NCBI GenBank assembly: GCA_000469685.2 | Contig: LS997564.1 | Coordinates: 38,660,448-38,724,447 of the forward strand | Direction: 5' to 3' | DNA length: 64,000 nucleotides | DNA from: Haemonchus contortus | Taxonomy: Eukaryota > Nematoda > Chromadorea > Rhabditida > Trichostrongylidae | Shown: positions 25,701 to 37,200 of the stretch, in pieces | Layout: each line of letters begins with the position of its first letter | Position numbering within the stretch: position 1 is the stretch's first letter | Position numbers and translations under genes: made by a program | The notes under the pieces: generated by a model | Databases searched by the model: none | What the model was told of the DNA's origin: nothing | What the model saw: the letters and a program-made list of their open reading frames with translations, nothing else

Positions 25701-27144
25701 TGATCCCAGAGGGACTGACAGCGTTGATGATTTTGTCGACCAAGTACCACTGCTTCTCTGTAAACCAATTTCTTCACTTCTCGCTTGCCCCATGGGTGCT
25801 TGCGTCCTGCCGCACCCGAAGAAGTATAGGTGATTTTAGCACACGGCGGTGTTGCACCCTTGCTATTTACCTGCTGGCCTCTGATACCCCTTGTCCAACA
25901 CTTGGTCTAATTATAATAAGATGGAAAAACGCCGCGCAAAAGCGACTAACCGATTCGCCACATAGCAGTTCATTGAGTAGTCTTAATACCCACCTTTCTT
26001 TGGGTCTGAGCTTTCTCCTTAAGAACGAAAAACCGAAATTCCCACAATATTTCAAGCCGCCACAATTTGTAAAAATATCGGTCGAAAGTTGGGGGTAACA
26101 CGCATCGCTTTTGCGGCATTACTTTACGACTAGAGCTATGGTAGTCGCTTGAATATGAAGTTTAACATTTCATTCATTCTCTCCCTGTTTTTCTTCATTG
26201 TTTAAATTTACTTTTTAGCAGCAAAATCACCGAGGTTCAATCGTTTTTGCTTTCAGAGCTACGGTCAAGTAATTTCATCGTCTCTACGACGATGTCATAG
26301 TCATAGTCGACGCGAATCAAATCTCAAGGTATTCATGATGACATCGCTGATGTGTATTGTCTTCATGTCGATACCTGCTCTTGCAAGCCTTCTGATTCGA
26401 TGGAACTTCATAGAAGGCAATGAAATCGTACTTGGAATATCACTAGTACCACCAGGGTATGTGCTTACAATTCTCTAGAATATTTCCTTATCAATCACAG
26501 TATTATAATGATTAAGTTGAAAGAAAAAAGAAAGGTGAGACAATAGAGAAATCCAAGCAGAAAATGTTTAGAACTGACCATCAAATAACGGGCTAAGGTG
26601 AACAAATCGTTCCCAGTTAGCAACCGATTTCCGGATAATTTCCATGGGGTTTTCCCAGTAGATTATCCGGCACCAAAGAGTACTAAAGAAATGCGGAGAG
26701 GGATAAGTAAGGTGGCGAAGTTTATAGAATTTCATTAGAACGACCTGACCTTCTCCGTATTCCCACGTCGTGATTAAGTCCCATATTCTAGGTAAGGGAA
26801 TGACCATGAGAAGATTCAGATAAGTAACCAAAGAAAATAAATTAAATAAACTAGTTAACAGCTTTATAAATCAATAACATACCTATTTAACAAACATCCA
26901 TTCCAGGTTGATATCGATTGGTACAACGATGGTAAATTGTATTTTCCACTGCGAATACCGTAGTAATGTGCTAAGGATAATGTATTGGACGTCTAAAGAA
27001 AAACGATCAACGGCACGAAGCGTTGATGGAAGTGAAGTGTACCCCGAAAAACTGTCACCACGAGCAAGTTCCCCCATGACAAGTCGAAAAAGCACTTCCC
27101 CGGGGCATTTCCAACTTATGGATAATTCGGAAATCATGTTATAG
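21811..27144 (+). CDS. Nematode seven-transmembrane G-protein-coupled receptor (serpentine type)
   Basis: Predicted plasma-membrane receptor of 382 residues, probably chemosensory or peptide-sensing; ligand unknown. Exons: 21811-22176, 24821-24988, 25201-25377, 26257-26456, 26907-27144; all joins keep phase and use GT-AG with good acceptors. An in-frame TGA at 21799-21801 supports the ATG at 21811. Hydrophobic segments: TM1 about 8-26, then the basic loop GRRKSLRKK, TM2 about 36-60, TM3 about 127-145 ending in ERT (146-148, the DRY-like motif), TM4 split across exons 2 and 3 (VLVVQL/VSILIAA), TM5 in exon 3 followed by FRSRQ, TM6 in exon 4, TM7 at the start of exon 5 and a serine-rich tail. 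The loop between TM2 and TM3 (about 62-122) is unusually long, so exon 1 may end earlier or a small exon may be missing from the 2.6-kb first intron. I cannot assign the exact sr- or FMRFamide-type subfamily. Confidence 0.82.
22753..22780. repeat. (TG)n microsatellite
   Basis: Fourteen consecutive TG dinucleotides near the 5' end of the Helitron-like element. Confidence 0.9.
22824..23640. repeat. Tandem array of 117-163-bp units
   Basis: Units begin GACCTAG-A-GTTCAAATTTGG and start at about 22824, 22969, 23086, 23204, 23321, 23484 and 23602. The spacings are 145, 117, 118, 117, 163 and 118. Each carries a CCGGACTCCGCCCAC...GGGGCGGGGTTTG inverted core. The three 117-118-bp units in the middle are nearly identical and the outer ones are decayed, so the array expanded from the centre. 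Open frames here are repeat artefacts. Confidence 0.9.
24438..24567. mobile_element. MITE family A, copy 3
   Basis: Inverted ends AGCTGCTTTCATAGTCCGCG and GTGGACTATGAAAGCAGGCC, flanked by ATT (24435-24437 and 24568-24570). Lies in the first intron of the 7TM receptor gene. Confidence 0.85.
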
Positions 27145-27192
27145 ACGAATCATGAATTTTATGAACTAATTTATGAGTAAACGGTAAATCAT

Positions 27193-27198
27193 AATAAA
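27193..27198 (+). terminator. Polyadenylation signal AATAAA of the 7TM receptor gene
   Basis: Canonical AATAAA 49 bases after the stop codon of the receptor gene. The neighbouring FAR1-like gene converges from the other strand, so the two 3' ends face each other across about 1 kb. Confidence 0.55.
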
Positions 27199-27737
27199 TT
27201 ATTTTCAAGTGTATTATTGTTGTATCGAAAAGATTCATCCTCCAGTTACAATTGAGTGCAAAACTTTTAACTGGTACGACCCCTTTACTTTGTATAATGC
27301 AACTAGGGATAAGCCAAGTGAAGTTGGTTCTTCTCGCGCGGTTATGACTTCGATTGGCCCATTTCATAGAGAGTCACATCTTTTCCCGAAGCTTCTGTCA
27401 CAAGAGGAATGTCGCAGAGGTCGCCGTACACACTCAGCAACGCGCGCTGCTCCTGCATCGCGGCGATCCCGAAGTATGAACGCTACTTTGCTGAAGGGTG
27501 ATACTTGGTATAAGGGATCCATTTAGTGTGGTCGTATAAAAGCTTGAGCGCCGGTCCACAGTACGCACACCTGGTGAATGGATCGCAATTTGGTGATGTT
27601 GTAATGATAATGTAAGGTAATGTTGTAATGTTTTTTAGACCGATCAAGCATCAACTTTTAGTGTTTCTTAACAGTATAATCGTACGATACGAAGGGATGT
27701 AACGACATATCAGCCTAAGTTAAACAAACAAATAACG

Positions 27738-27743
27738 TTTATT
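27738..27743 (-). terminator. Possible polyadenylation signal of the FAR1-like gene
   Basis: TTTATT on the + strand reads AATAAA on the gene strand, about 460 bases past the stop. It is the nearest canonical hexamer I noticed, but the region is AT-rich, so chance is possible. Confidence 0.3.
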
Positions 27744-28205
27744 CAATTTATGTGAATACAAACGTAATTCCCGTACTCTACTGAAAGTGAAAACTTTAAA
27801 ACTTGATGATATCGAACAATCAAAAACTCGGCGATGATGATGATGATGCGTAACCCCGTGTAAACAATAAAGAACGCGACGCGTTTGTCATAAAACCGTA
27901 TAATCAAACTCATTTGAAAGGAAAAAAAACTTGGAAGCTCTAAATTGTACAAACTGATCCGGAAAACGAGTAGCCTTAACCTTATAGGTGGATACTCGCA
28001 AATAACTACGTCACACTTTGTGTGGACCAATAAATAAAACGGTATTAAATAATTATAATTAAATAAATAAATCAACAATTACAAACAACACGCATAATCT
28101 ACACGTACAGGTTGATTACCGTGAAGGCAATAAATAGGCTTGAATGGTTTGATTATCAGAGAAAATGAGCATGTTGATCAGTGCAACACAACACTAAGTA
28201 CTACT

Positions 28206-31200
28206 CTACCTGAATTCAGGAATTGTTGGAGCGCCCCAGAACGTCGACAGTGAATTGAGCTGCGCTATACGGTTCATAAGCTCCGCATCGTGCGTACCAC
28301 TACGAAGTCGCGCCAGAGACTCTTCAAAAGAGGCTGCCAATGTAGCTGTTGTTGATGGCGTCGTCGAGGAAACAGTCTGCTCGGCAGTGACTGGGACCTC
28401 TGGTACCAGATGAGGCGGTGATGAATCCACTTGTGATGTCGCCGAAACGTAGTTTGGCTTGACTGCTACTGGAGCGGGAAGATCGTTTTTTGAAGAGTAC
28501 TGAAACATCATCTTATTTCGGCATACTCAAATCCTAAAAACAGAGCCAAAATCCAGGACAATGCTTGTACATCTAACAGTAAGTGTGGACCGAGATCCTG
28601 TATAAAGGTTCTCGCTCTGGTCAAAGAACCTGCAGACTCATCAAGCACTATTGGAAGCGAGCAAGCGCCAACCTATCAGATTTCATCATGGATCTACCCA
28701 GTCATAAAAAGCCTTCAACAAAGAGAGTAGCTGCGCTGCAAAGAAAATGGGGGTACTACAACCTTCACTCCTTACATTATGTAATAAAAGAAAATTTTCA
28801 GTAAACAATTCACTTACTCTTTGCCCCGCTTCCCTATCCAAGACGTTTGGTTTCCCCTCTGAATTAGGGATGGATTGGGCCTCAGGTGGCGAGGTGACTT
28901 GTTGAGTCAGTGGAGCAACCAAACCGTAGGCTGGTTGCTGTAGAAGTAAACGCTGCTGGAGACCCATCATACTCTAAAAAATGTGCAGTAAACCTTCGGA
29001 CAAGGTCATCGTCAATACCCTAAGGGAAGGAAGTCAACGTACTAGTATATTAATCATTGATGGTTGCGGTCTTGGTATACCAAGCGACGACAGTCCTGTG
29101 GCTAGATTGATATTCTCCTTTTGCTGATTCAACAACGATGCCATAATCTATCAAAAGTTACTATTTATGTAAATAGAATGGAATAGAAAGTGACAAAAAT
29201 GACAAGAAAAGCTATCAAAGTAAGTTACGAAAAGAAGCTACCTGCTGTTGCTGCAGGGCAATCGCCATGTTCGCCATCTGATTCGACTGTGACAACGACA
29301 TCTGAAGAAGAGGACGTTTGTTATGGTGAAATCAATGATTAACTGCTGTATATACCTGTGCTAGCGCGCTGGCTCCACTGGTCGGAGTATTTCCATGAAG
29401 AGGTGGATTTGTTGCCAATGGAGTATTCTGATTTAAAGACGAATCCTGGTTGTACGGCGATGGCGCTGGGGAATCCATCTTTTGTCGCTTATTTGCTGGA
29501 GACGGAGCTGAAAGCAGAATGTTTAAAAATGATAAGAATTCCTATAAAACGAAAAATGCGCGTTGGAAAGATCAGGTAGAGAGCTTACTTCCTATCGATG
29601 ACCTCTTCAGTTTAGCTGACACCTTGCGGTACATCTCGGCTGAGACCTCGTGATTCAAATGCTCATCGTGGAGCGTCGTAATTTTGAGCAGCTTAAATAA
29701 TAAAACTTCTGGATACAGTCCTAGCTATACAAACGGGTAGTTCAAGTATGAATCGTAATCCTTTTTGCACAACCCCTGCTTAGAACTCAATTGAGTGATA
29801 AGAAACTACCCGCAACTGCCCTATCCAGCACCGTAGTAACAAAAGAAAGATTCACCAAGAAGCAATAAAGTGCTCACCTGTTCACTGAAGCTGTAGTTCA
29901 GCCGTAGCATGGCCCTACATCCTGACGGTAGATAGTGTTGATTGGGACGTTTTCCAATTCCTAAACCTATGAAACTTCAGAATGCATGCCATAATGTTCA
30001 CTTAGCTTGACAGCTTCCGAGCCCCGCGCATAAGTACCACCTATTACCAAACGATGGCCCAAGCGTAATAAACTTTAAAGGCTCCTCCCCGGAATGTTCA
30101 GTCCACTACGGTGGGACAAATCGCCTCACATAGTGCACACAGCTGTGTCGCGCATTATCGTTTATTGCTCCCTTCGGACGCGATTTTTTCCTTCCAAAAA
30201 ACGTTTGGCACACAATATCGAACAAACGAGCCAACGGCACCCACTAAATCGCTGGGTTCCTTGAAAGGATAGTGAAGGATTGGGACGACGGAGATCGCGC
30301 TAGAAAGCGTCAGAGTCTGTCAGCTGGTAATAGCATCTGTCTATGCTAATTGTGGGCCACCGTGCAACGAACAACGCGCGGATTATAGAGAATACGATGA
30401 AAACGACAATCGACCAACAGCTGCTCAACGACATACTCCAACATCCATCGAAAGCTCTCAACCCTAACACGTTTGACAATAAAGAGGAAAGTCTGCAGAT
30501 TGATTGTAGGCTACCCCCATAACGCTAACTGGAACCTTGTGGGGGAAACCATGCATGCGAAGGTCCGCTTCATGATGGAGATCCCGATTCCAATCCATTA
30601 CATATAGACCAATCCCACGCCAAATCAAGCCCGCCAGTTTCCCTAACAATCCCTTCCCATTGCTCCGGGTCAGAAATGGAAATGGGAGAACTGGCATTCA
30701 CATCAGCTTTAATAACATTACTGCTCCATACCCGAAATCTATCACCAATTCGCTCTTGAGACTTCCGCTTTCCTTTCATCTAGCTTTCTCTCCATGAAAA
30801 ATGTGACCTCGTGCGGTTAGCGCGGGACTACTGGGGCAAATTTGCGGTTACAGGTGGGCGGTTTTTTCTGTCGCGTGAAACGTCGTCCAGTCGTGCCACA
30901 TGTTCACCGGTCCACCTAATTATACATGCGGACATGTCTGTTCAGACGGCCACGACGGCGACGACGACGATTGGAGGGCGAAGGGCCGAGGCGACAGATG
31001 GGTGAATGCGTCAAGTTGAGACAAACGCCACCACAACAGGTGATGAACGTACGTAGGAGACGGATTGCTCACCTCGCATTCTCGGCTCTCCGTAATGAGC
31101 ACAGTGAAAGACGACGTATCGGTACTTGAACCGATGATTTACTGTTCCGTCCGGTTCTCGAAGAGTTTCCGAAGAAGCAACCCGGAACGGGTGCAAACAC

Positions 31201-34200
31201 TTTCTCTTCCATGCTTCAAACGCGTCTTCGAATTCCGCATAGCTGAAATACGATGCTATAATCTCGTTATTGTGAATATATTCCTGTATCCTTACCTCGA
31301 AAATCGGGCATCATGTGTGATTTCAGGCCCATTAGCCCCTGGCTCCGCAGGAGTTGGTGAAGGGCGAATAGGTACCGGAGCCACCGGAACCACTGTATCT
31401 GGGGCAGCCACTGTGTCTAACCCTGTTTGGGTTGAACTTGGGAAGGCTGATAACTGAGGAACTTCAGCAGGGAAAGCAGAAGTTGACACAACCGTCGTAT
31501 CAGGTACTCGGGTCAATACGCTCACTGCTGTACCCGATTTCGGAGCAACTGAAAGCAAAGTTACATTTTCGTCTACAACCAGACTTATGCTGATTTCTTG
31601 ATAAACGGCGGCATACCAGGCTTTAGATCGGCAAATGTTGGTGATGGAGCGACTTCGCCCTTTACATTTAGTGTGGTGTCAGCAGACGGATGTGACGCAG
31701 TGCTGGTAGACGCAACAGACGGTGTCGATGAGTGTGGGATGTCCTAAATACAAATACCACTAATATTCAAAATTTGCTTATTTACTGGTGTATGGTGCGG
31801 TATAGTCTAGTACTGCACTCAAACGTAAGTGGCGGTCACATCAAACGCCGTATTGGATAACGACGGGTCAAATGCTTCCCAATCCATCACGTCGTTATGA
31901 CAGATGAGATCAACTTTCAGAAATGCTTGAGTAAAAGTCAAGTGACGAAGAATGTCAATCAAAAAGCCTACCACGTGAAGCTCATCCAGGTGATTCGGAC
32001 TGCTGCCACTGCTGCATCCACTGCTACTTCTTGTGCTCCATGTGTCGTAATGTGCCTTCTTAGCGGGTACGTGCTAAATTCAAACTATTCATGGAAACAT
32101 AAGAGTCTTCATAACAGTCCAATCTCCACATTGAAGATTCAACAGGGAAAAGAAAATGATCTCACCACAAAATCTGGGAATCCATACATTTCTACGCCGT
32201 AGTTTTGATCCGGCTTTCCGGAGGCGGCCATTGTTTCGAACTGAAAAGATGTTTAGTAATTCTAAGTGACAGTCCAATCTACAAACGCTTATCGTAGCAG
32301 CCTAGATAAATCGTCCATGACAGCAACAGATGGCATGACAGCCTCAAAGCTTAGCCAACATTTCAAAAACATGGATTACGAGGAGAGGATCGAAGGAAGA
32401 GAGGTCAACATTCAAAGGCCTCACAGAAATCGAGGTGTTGTCATTTCCTGGAAGGGCAGAGGTTGGCTAGAAGATTGAGAGTGCTGCATTACGCAACGCG
32501 ACCCCGTCACGACCCGGCTGTGCGCAAAACAATTCTGAGCCTTCTCTGTCTCCGACATGCATTACTCCAATGCAGCCAATGGCATAGCCAAAAGGAAGCC
32601 CACGGATGAGCACTTATCAAGAAGATGACTCCGTTCGTGGGTAGCCATACTGGACACCTTTAAAAGATCCCGACACCACTGCACCAAATGCGCAGAAATG
32701 GAAACTTCTAGAAGATCCCGACACCACTGCACCAAATGCGCAGAATACACCCGTGGAACAAACTGGCACAATACATGCGATCAGAACACGAACTGATGTG
32801 AATATGGGAGATAGAAAGCAGGGACTTTAAGTGGTCAGCACAAAGCTTCACCAAGCTGACCTTGGTGTGACGCCACACTAGCAAATCTATTTCATTGAGA
32901 GGGAAATAATCTGGCATCACAAAAACTCTCACAAATCGGAACAAGATGGGTTGGCGAAAGCGAACAGAAAGTCAGCAAGTAGAGAAGGTTTTATCCCGAG
33001 TAACCGACGCCAGCCTTGACAGGCCGGGATCAACGGTGGGTAGCTGGGTGGGTCGGACCACAATTGGCAGTTTTTGGCGAGACACAATAGTCATTTAGCT
33101 ACTGGATATGCCCGCCTACGCCAATGGCACTTATCGTTGAAAGTGCCGACACTGCAGGATGTGATATGGGCCGGGATCTGGCCATAGATACGCCAAGACG
33201 GTTGCACAAGGTCATCTGCAGAGGCATCAGAAGGCTGCTATTGGCAAAACATCACAGTCGTTCCGTGAGCAGGGCCACATCCACCGTACAAATGTGAGAG
33301 AATCAGCTCGGCGTTCCGCCAGATGCTCGACCATTGTCGACGTTTCGAAACTGAGCGTTTCATAGAGGTGGACACTAAGATGGTCATTAATAATTCCCGA
33401 TTCTCTCGTTTAAACCACAGCAGGGGCCAAGAAGGCAGCAATTCACAAATGTTCTTACGACGTCCATATGGCGCGCACGCATACCGTAACCACTACGTGC
33501 ATGCCAGCACGGTATGCGAAGCTATTGTAGCCGCGCATGATTGAACGACACGCTTCCATTGACCACTGGAACAAAGAGTGTGCATCGAGCCAGACTTTCT
33601 GCAGATCCCTCATCTAGCTTGATGGAAATGCCGTCGACTGAAGGTAATTAGTGTATTCCTCATCATCCGAGATGAAACTGATTCTGAGGGGCTTCTGAGG
33701 TGCTTGCTCATCAGCTCAACAGTTCATTGTATGTTTATTCTGTGAATAGATCCCTCACGGTGAGATTTTGCTTGACTGAACGGACTGAATCCGATTACTG
33801 CTGTCAGCGTGACTCCATCAACTTATCAGTAAAATCTTCTTCTTTGTTGAGACTTAACGAAAGGCTCTTGATCTGTGTAGCTGCCTCTGCCGTCGCCGAA
33901 GACGAATCCTTTCATCTAGTCCCTCCAGCATTATGCGTAAGGTTAGTGAACTCCGAAGAAAGTCTTTCCTTAACAATAAACGAAATCCTAACAAAGCATT
34001 CTCAAATTCTCAATACGACTTTTGCTGTGAATTTCCTCCAGCCAGTAAGAGTCGACGAAAGAGTGAAGATGAATAGAGTACGAGACAGTTTCGCTAAAAC
34101 AAGGAGTACTGCACAAAATATCAGCAAGCATCACCTTCACAGAAGCTTCTGAAGAACGGCTGGATTCTTGTTCACTGATGCGCACGTTCGGAAGATTACG

Positions 34201-37200
34201 TCAACAATACATTGAGAACTGCGCAGATATGTGTTGACTGCTATATGCTGATATATGTATGCCTCAATTCTTTCTATAAAGGGGTGGAGCAGCGGCTGGT
34301 CAGAGTCGACCAGAGAGCATGCCGATGGAGAGGCTATCAGCGAAGGCGGTACAACCTCAGCTAGACGCTAGGAAAACATCTCTGAAAACCGAGATAGTGC
34401 AGAGCAAGGGTCAGCCCGAGACCATCTGCCGGGATATGCAAATTGCCGACAGCGGCAGAAGCCGAAAAAATCGCTCACCCAATCTGACTGTAAGCAAAAA
34501 GAAGAGCGTAAATAGTGCAACATAAAAGGCGCACAACCTGAAAAAGGATCTAAGGAATTCGGCGACTGCTGTAGAATCTACTACCAAATATCCAATGCCA
34601 GCGAACTATCCATGAGCCATCACGCTGTACTGATGCCGAGCCAGAAACGTGGAGGAAATGTGAAGGGGATCATAGGCCTGCACGATCGGAATTTTACCAA
34701 TGAAATATCGTAGAACGCCTTCGATTCCAAGGGAGGACTGCACACACGCACAAAACACAGCATCACAGAGCAGCACAGTCAAGTTAGTTGCACGTGTTTG
34801 AGATTTCCGAATTAGTGCTACAATTATCGTAACTAACACAAAGACTCCCAGGCACCCTTTCCCCTCCCAATCAATCATTCACTAAGTAGTTAATCTATCG
34901 ATTTCTCCTCTATAGGGCACACCTCAGCCCAACAGCGACCTCTGTCAGCATCCAGAGGGTCAGCCATATATTATGTAACCATCATCAACTATCGATTGGG
35001 TCAGATTGGTGGCACTCACGGTAAACAATGATCAAAGATTGTGGCGACCGTTACCCTCGACCCACTCAACTTACACCAGACCCGAAGGACCGGATTCTGG
35101 CAGTCACTTTCTAGGAAAATCCTTAATCGCCTCAGAAAGCGTAAAGACTTCAAAATCATGAGTGCATCCAAATATAATCTGTTAGTAGAGAGGCAGAGCC
35201 CAAGTTCTAGGAGAAGACCAACAATGGGCTATTGCCGCTGAAATGAGGAAATAGCTCGAGCCAGAGAGTAGATGAGGCAGCGGGGATGAGTAATGTGGAC
35301 TTTTTTGAGTGGCCATATTGCGGAAGACAAAGAAAGACGACTAAAAACCAAGCTCTAAGCGCATATTGCCAGCGTCAGCTTAGCCACTCTATCGTGAACA
35401 CTGTAAAGGAAGGGTCGAATGAGAAGCGAAATCACAGTATCACGTCACCGTCAGGTGCTTGAAGCCTTGGTTGAGCACGGTGGTGGAATAACTCTGTCGG
35501 CAGATCAAGACAGCTTCCAGTCAAATTCGTATCGCAGTTTTTCCAACGGAATTTCATCGGATGAGAATCGGAAGAATCAAGCTCGTTCCTCAGAAGAAGC
35601 TTTCCTGGATGCGTAGGGCCTTTTTTAAGTTGAACTTTGAACGACCACTCGGTTGGAATTAGATTTGCGAGACAGCTTCATTATACCTTATGCATCGGTG
35701 CGTAGGAACTGACAACTACTGGCGTGGACGAGAGCCATCTTTGCCATCCTTCCAATTGATCCTTCCAATTGCGGAGCAATTCCCAGTTGAAAATTAGAGC
35801 GAATTACTGCTGTCGTGGTGTTCCTCCTCAGCCATTCTTCTCTTGGAATGGTTCCACAGCAGCTTTCATGGCTTCTACTTGCTTGCAAATGTTCCGTATT
35901 ATCCCACCGAAGTTGACGGAAACAGTTGTGTTTCATGAAGTTTGAGAGAATTGCTGTTTTTGTGTAGTAGAAAATTAGATCATTGAACAGAGCATTATCT
36001 TGCTCCTACCATCTTTCTTCAAGCAATTCGAATGTCTGTACTGCGAAGTGTCTTTGAGGTTATTTATGCACTCCAAATTGAGATGCAGTACTGTAATTTT
36101 AGCTTAACGATATTCTTGCCACACTGCTGCATTAGATATTAACTTGCGTGTTAATGTTTGATGGTGTCTTCGATATAATTCTCATGGTACTGTTTGATCC
36201 TTGATTTTATTGCATAGGCGTAAAAAGCTTTGTTTCTACATTTAGAAGAAAGAAGCCTCACTGACATATGTGGTATACATCTGGATATTGAACATCCAGA
36301 TGAAAATCAAATCCATAACAGCAACTAACTCACAGTAATCAGGAAAGTAACTATCGCTTCTACCAGTCCCTTACCAAGAACGTTTGCCGCAAACGGATGC
36401 CAAAGACACGATCATTCCATCTTCTCAATTTTAAGCTTAGTCGCAAAATCATACATCCTTATATATCCCATCTAGGAATACGCCACTTCATAGCTGAGTT
36501 CTGTGACCATCCAAAGTCAACCATAGAGCTCACTTTTTCATATTGCCCTAGTAGGGATGGAGCGGTGGCAGGCGATACTAGCACAATGATAGCCCACGAA
36601 TTGAACCCTGGACCTAACTCCACCCAGACAAACGAAGTCCTCTACCCCTCCAGGTCGAGTGCTTGTCATCAGACACTCATGGTCAACGAGCAAATCGCTA
36701 CAACCTTTTGATTCACAATACCTAGGAGATGAAATTGCAACCGGATATGTCAGAGGATAAGCGATAGTGAAATTTGAGCGCCGTATTGGATTGAAATGAA
36801 AAGGGGGAAACGAAAACGAAATAGGTTATATAAAACTTTAGTTTGTTTCCCATTACCAACTAGGTCATAGCCTTTGAAATTTTTGACAGTCGAGCTGTAT
36901 TAGTTTCAAACTTTCCCACACATGTTGTAAATCACTTAACCTAGGTATTCTGACAGGTTGGATTAAGCAACAGCATTATACGACAGTTACCTTAGCAAAT
37001 ATGCTGTCATTTGTTCTGACCTTACATATTGATTAGTTAAACGATACTTACAGAGCTGAGCATATGCGCAGCCAGATTAGGCCACTATTTCTCTAAAAGC
37101 CCACTTGACATGAAAGGGGCCGAATTTTAAGTAGGTTTTGGGGGTGCAACGCTATTGTCAAAGCTCTGGGCCACTACTAATGCGATTCATCTCAAGAACC

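Noticed and set aside
32479..33240. Possible LINE fragment on the plus strand
   Set aside because: Multiple stops and no catalytic or C-terminal motif comparable to the relic at 17 kb.
33700..34152. 150-codon plus-strand frame in the large intron
   Set aside because: No recognisable family and no supporting exon structure.
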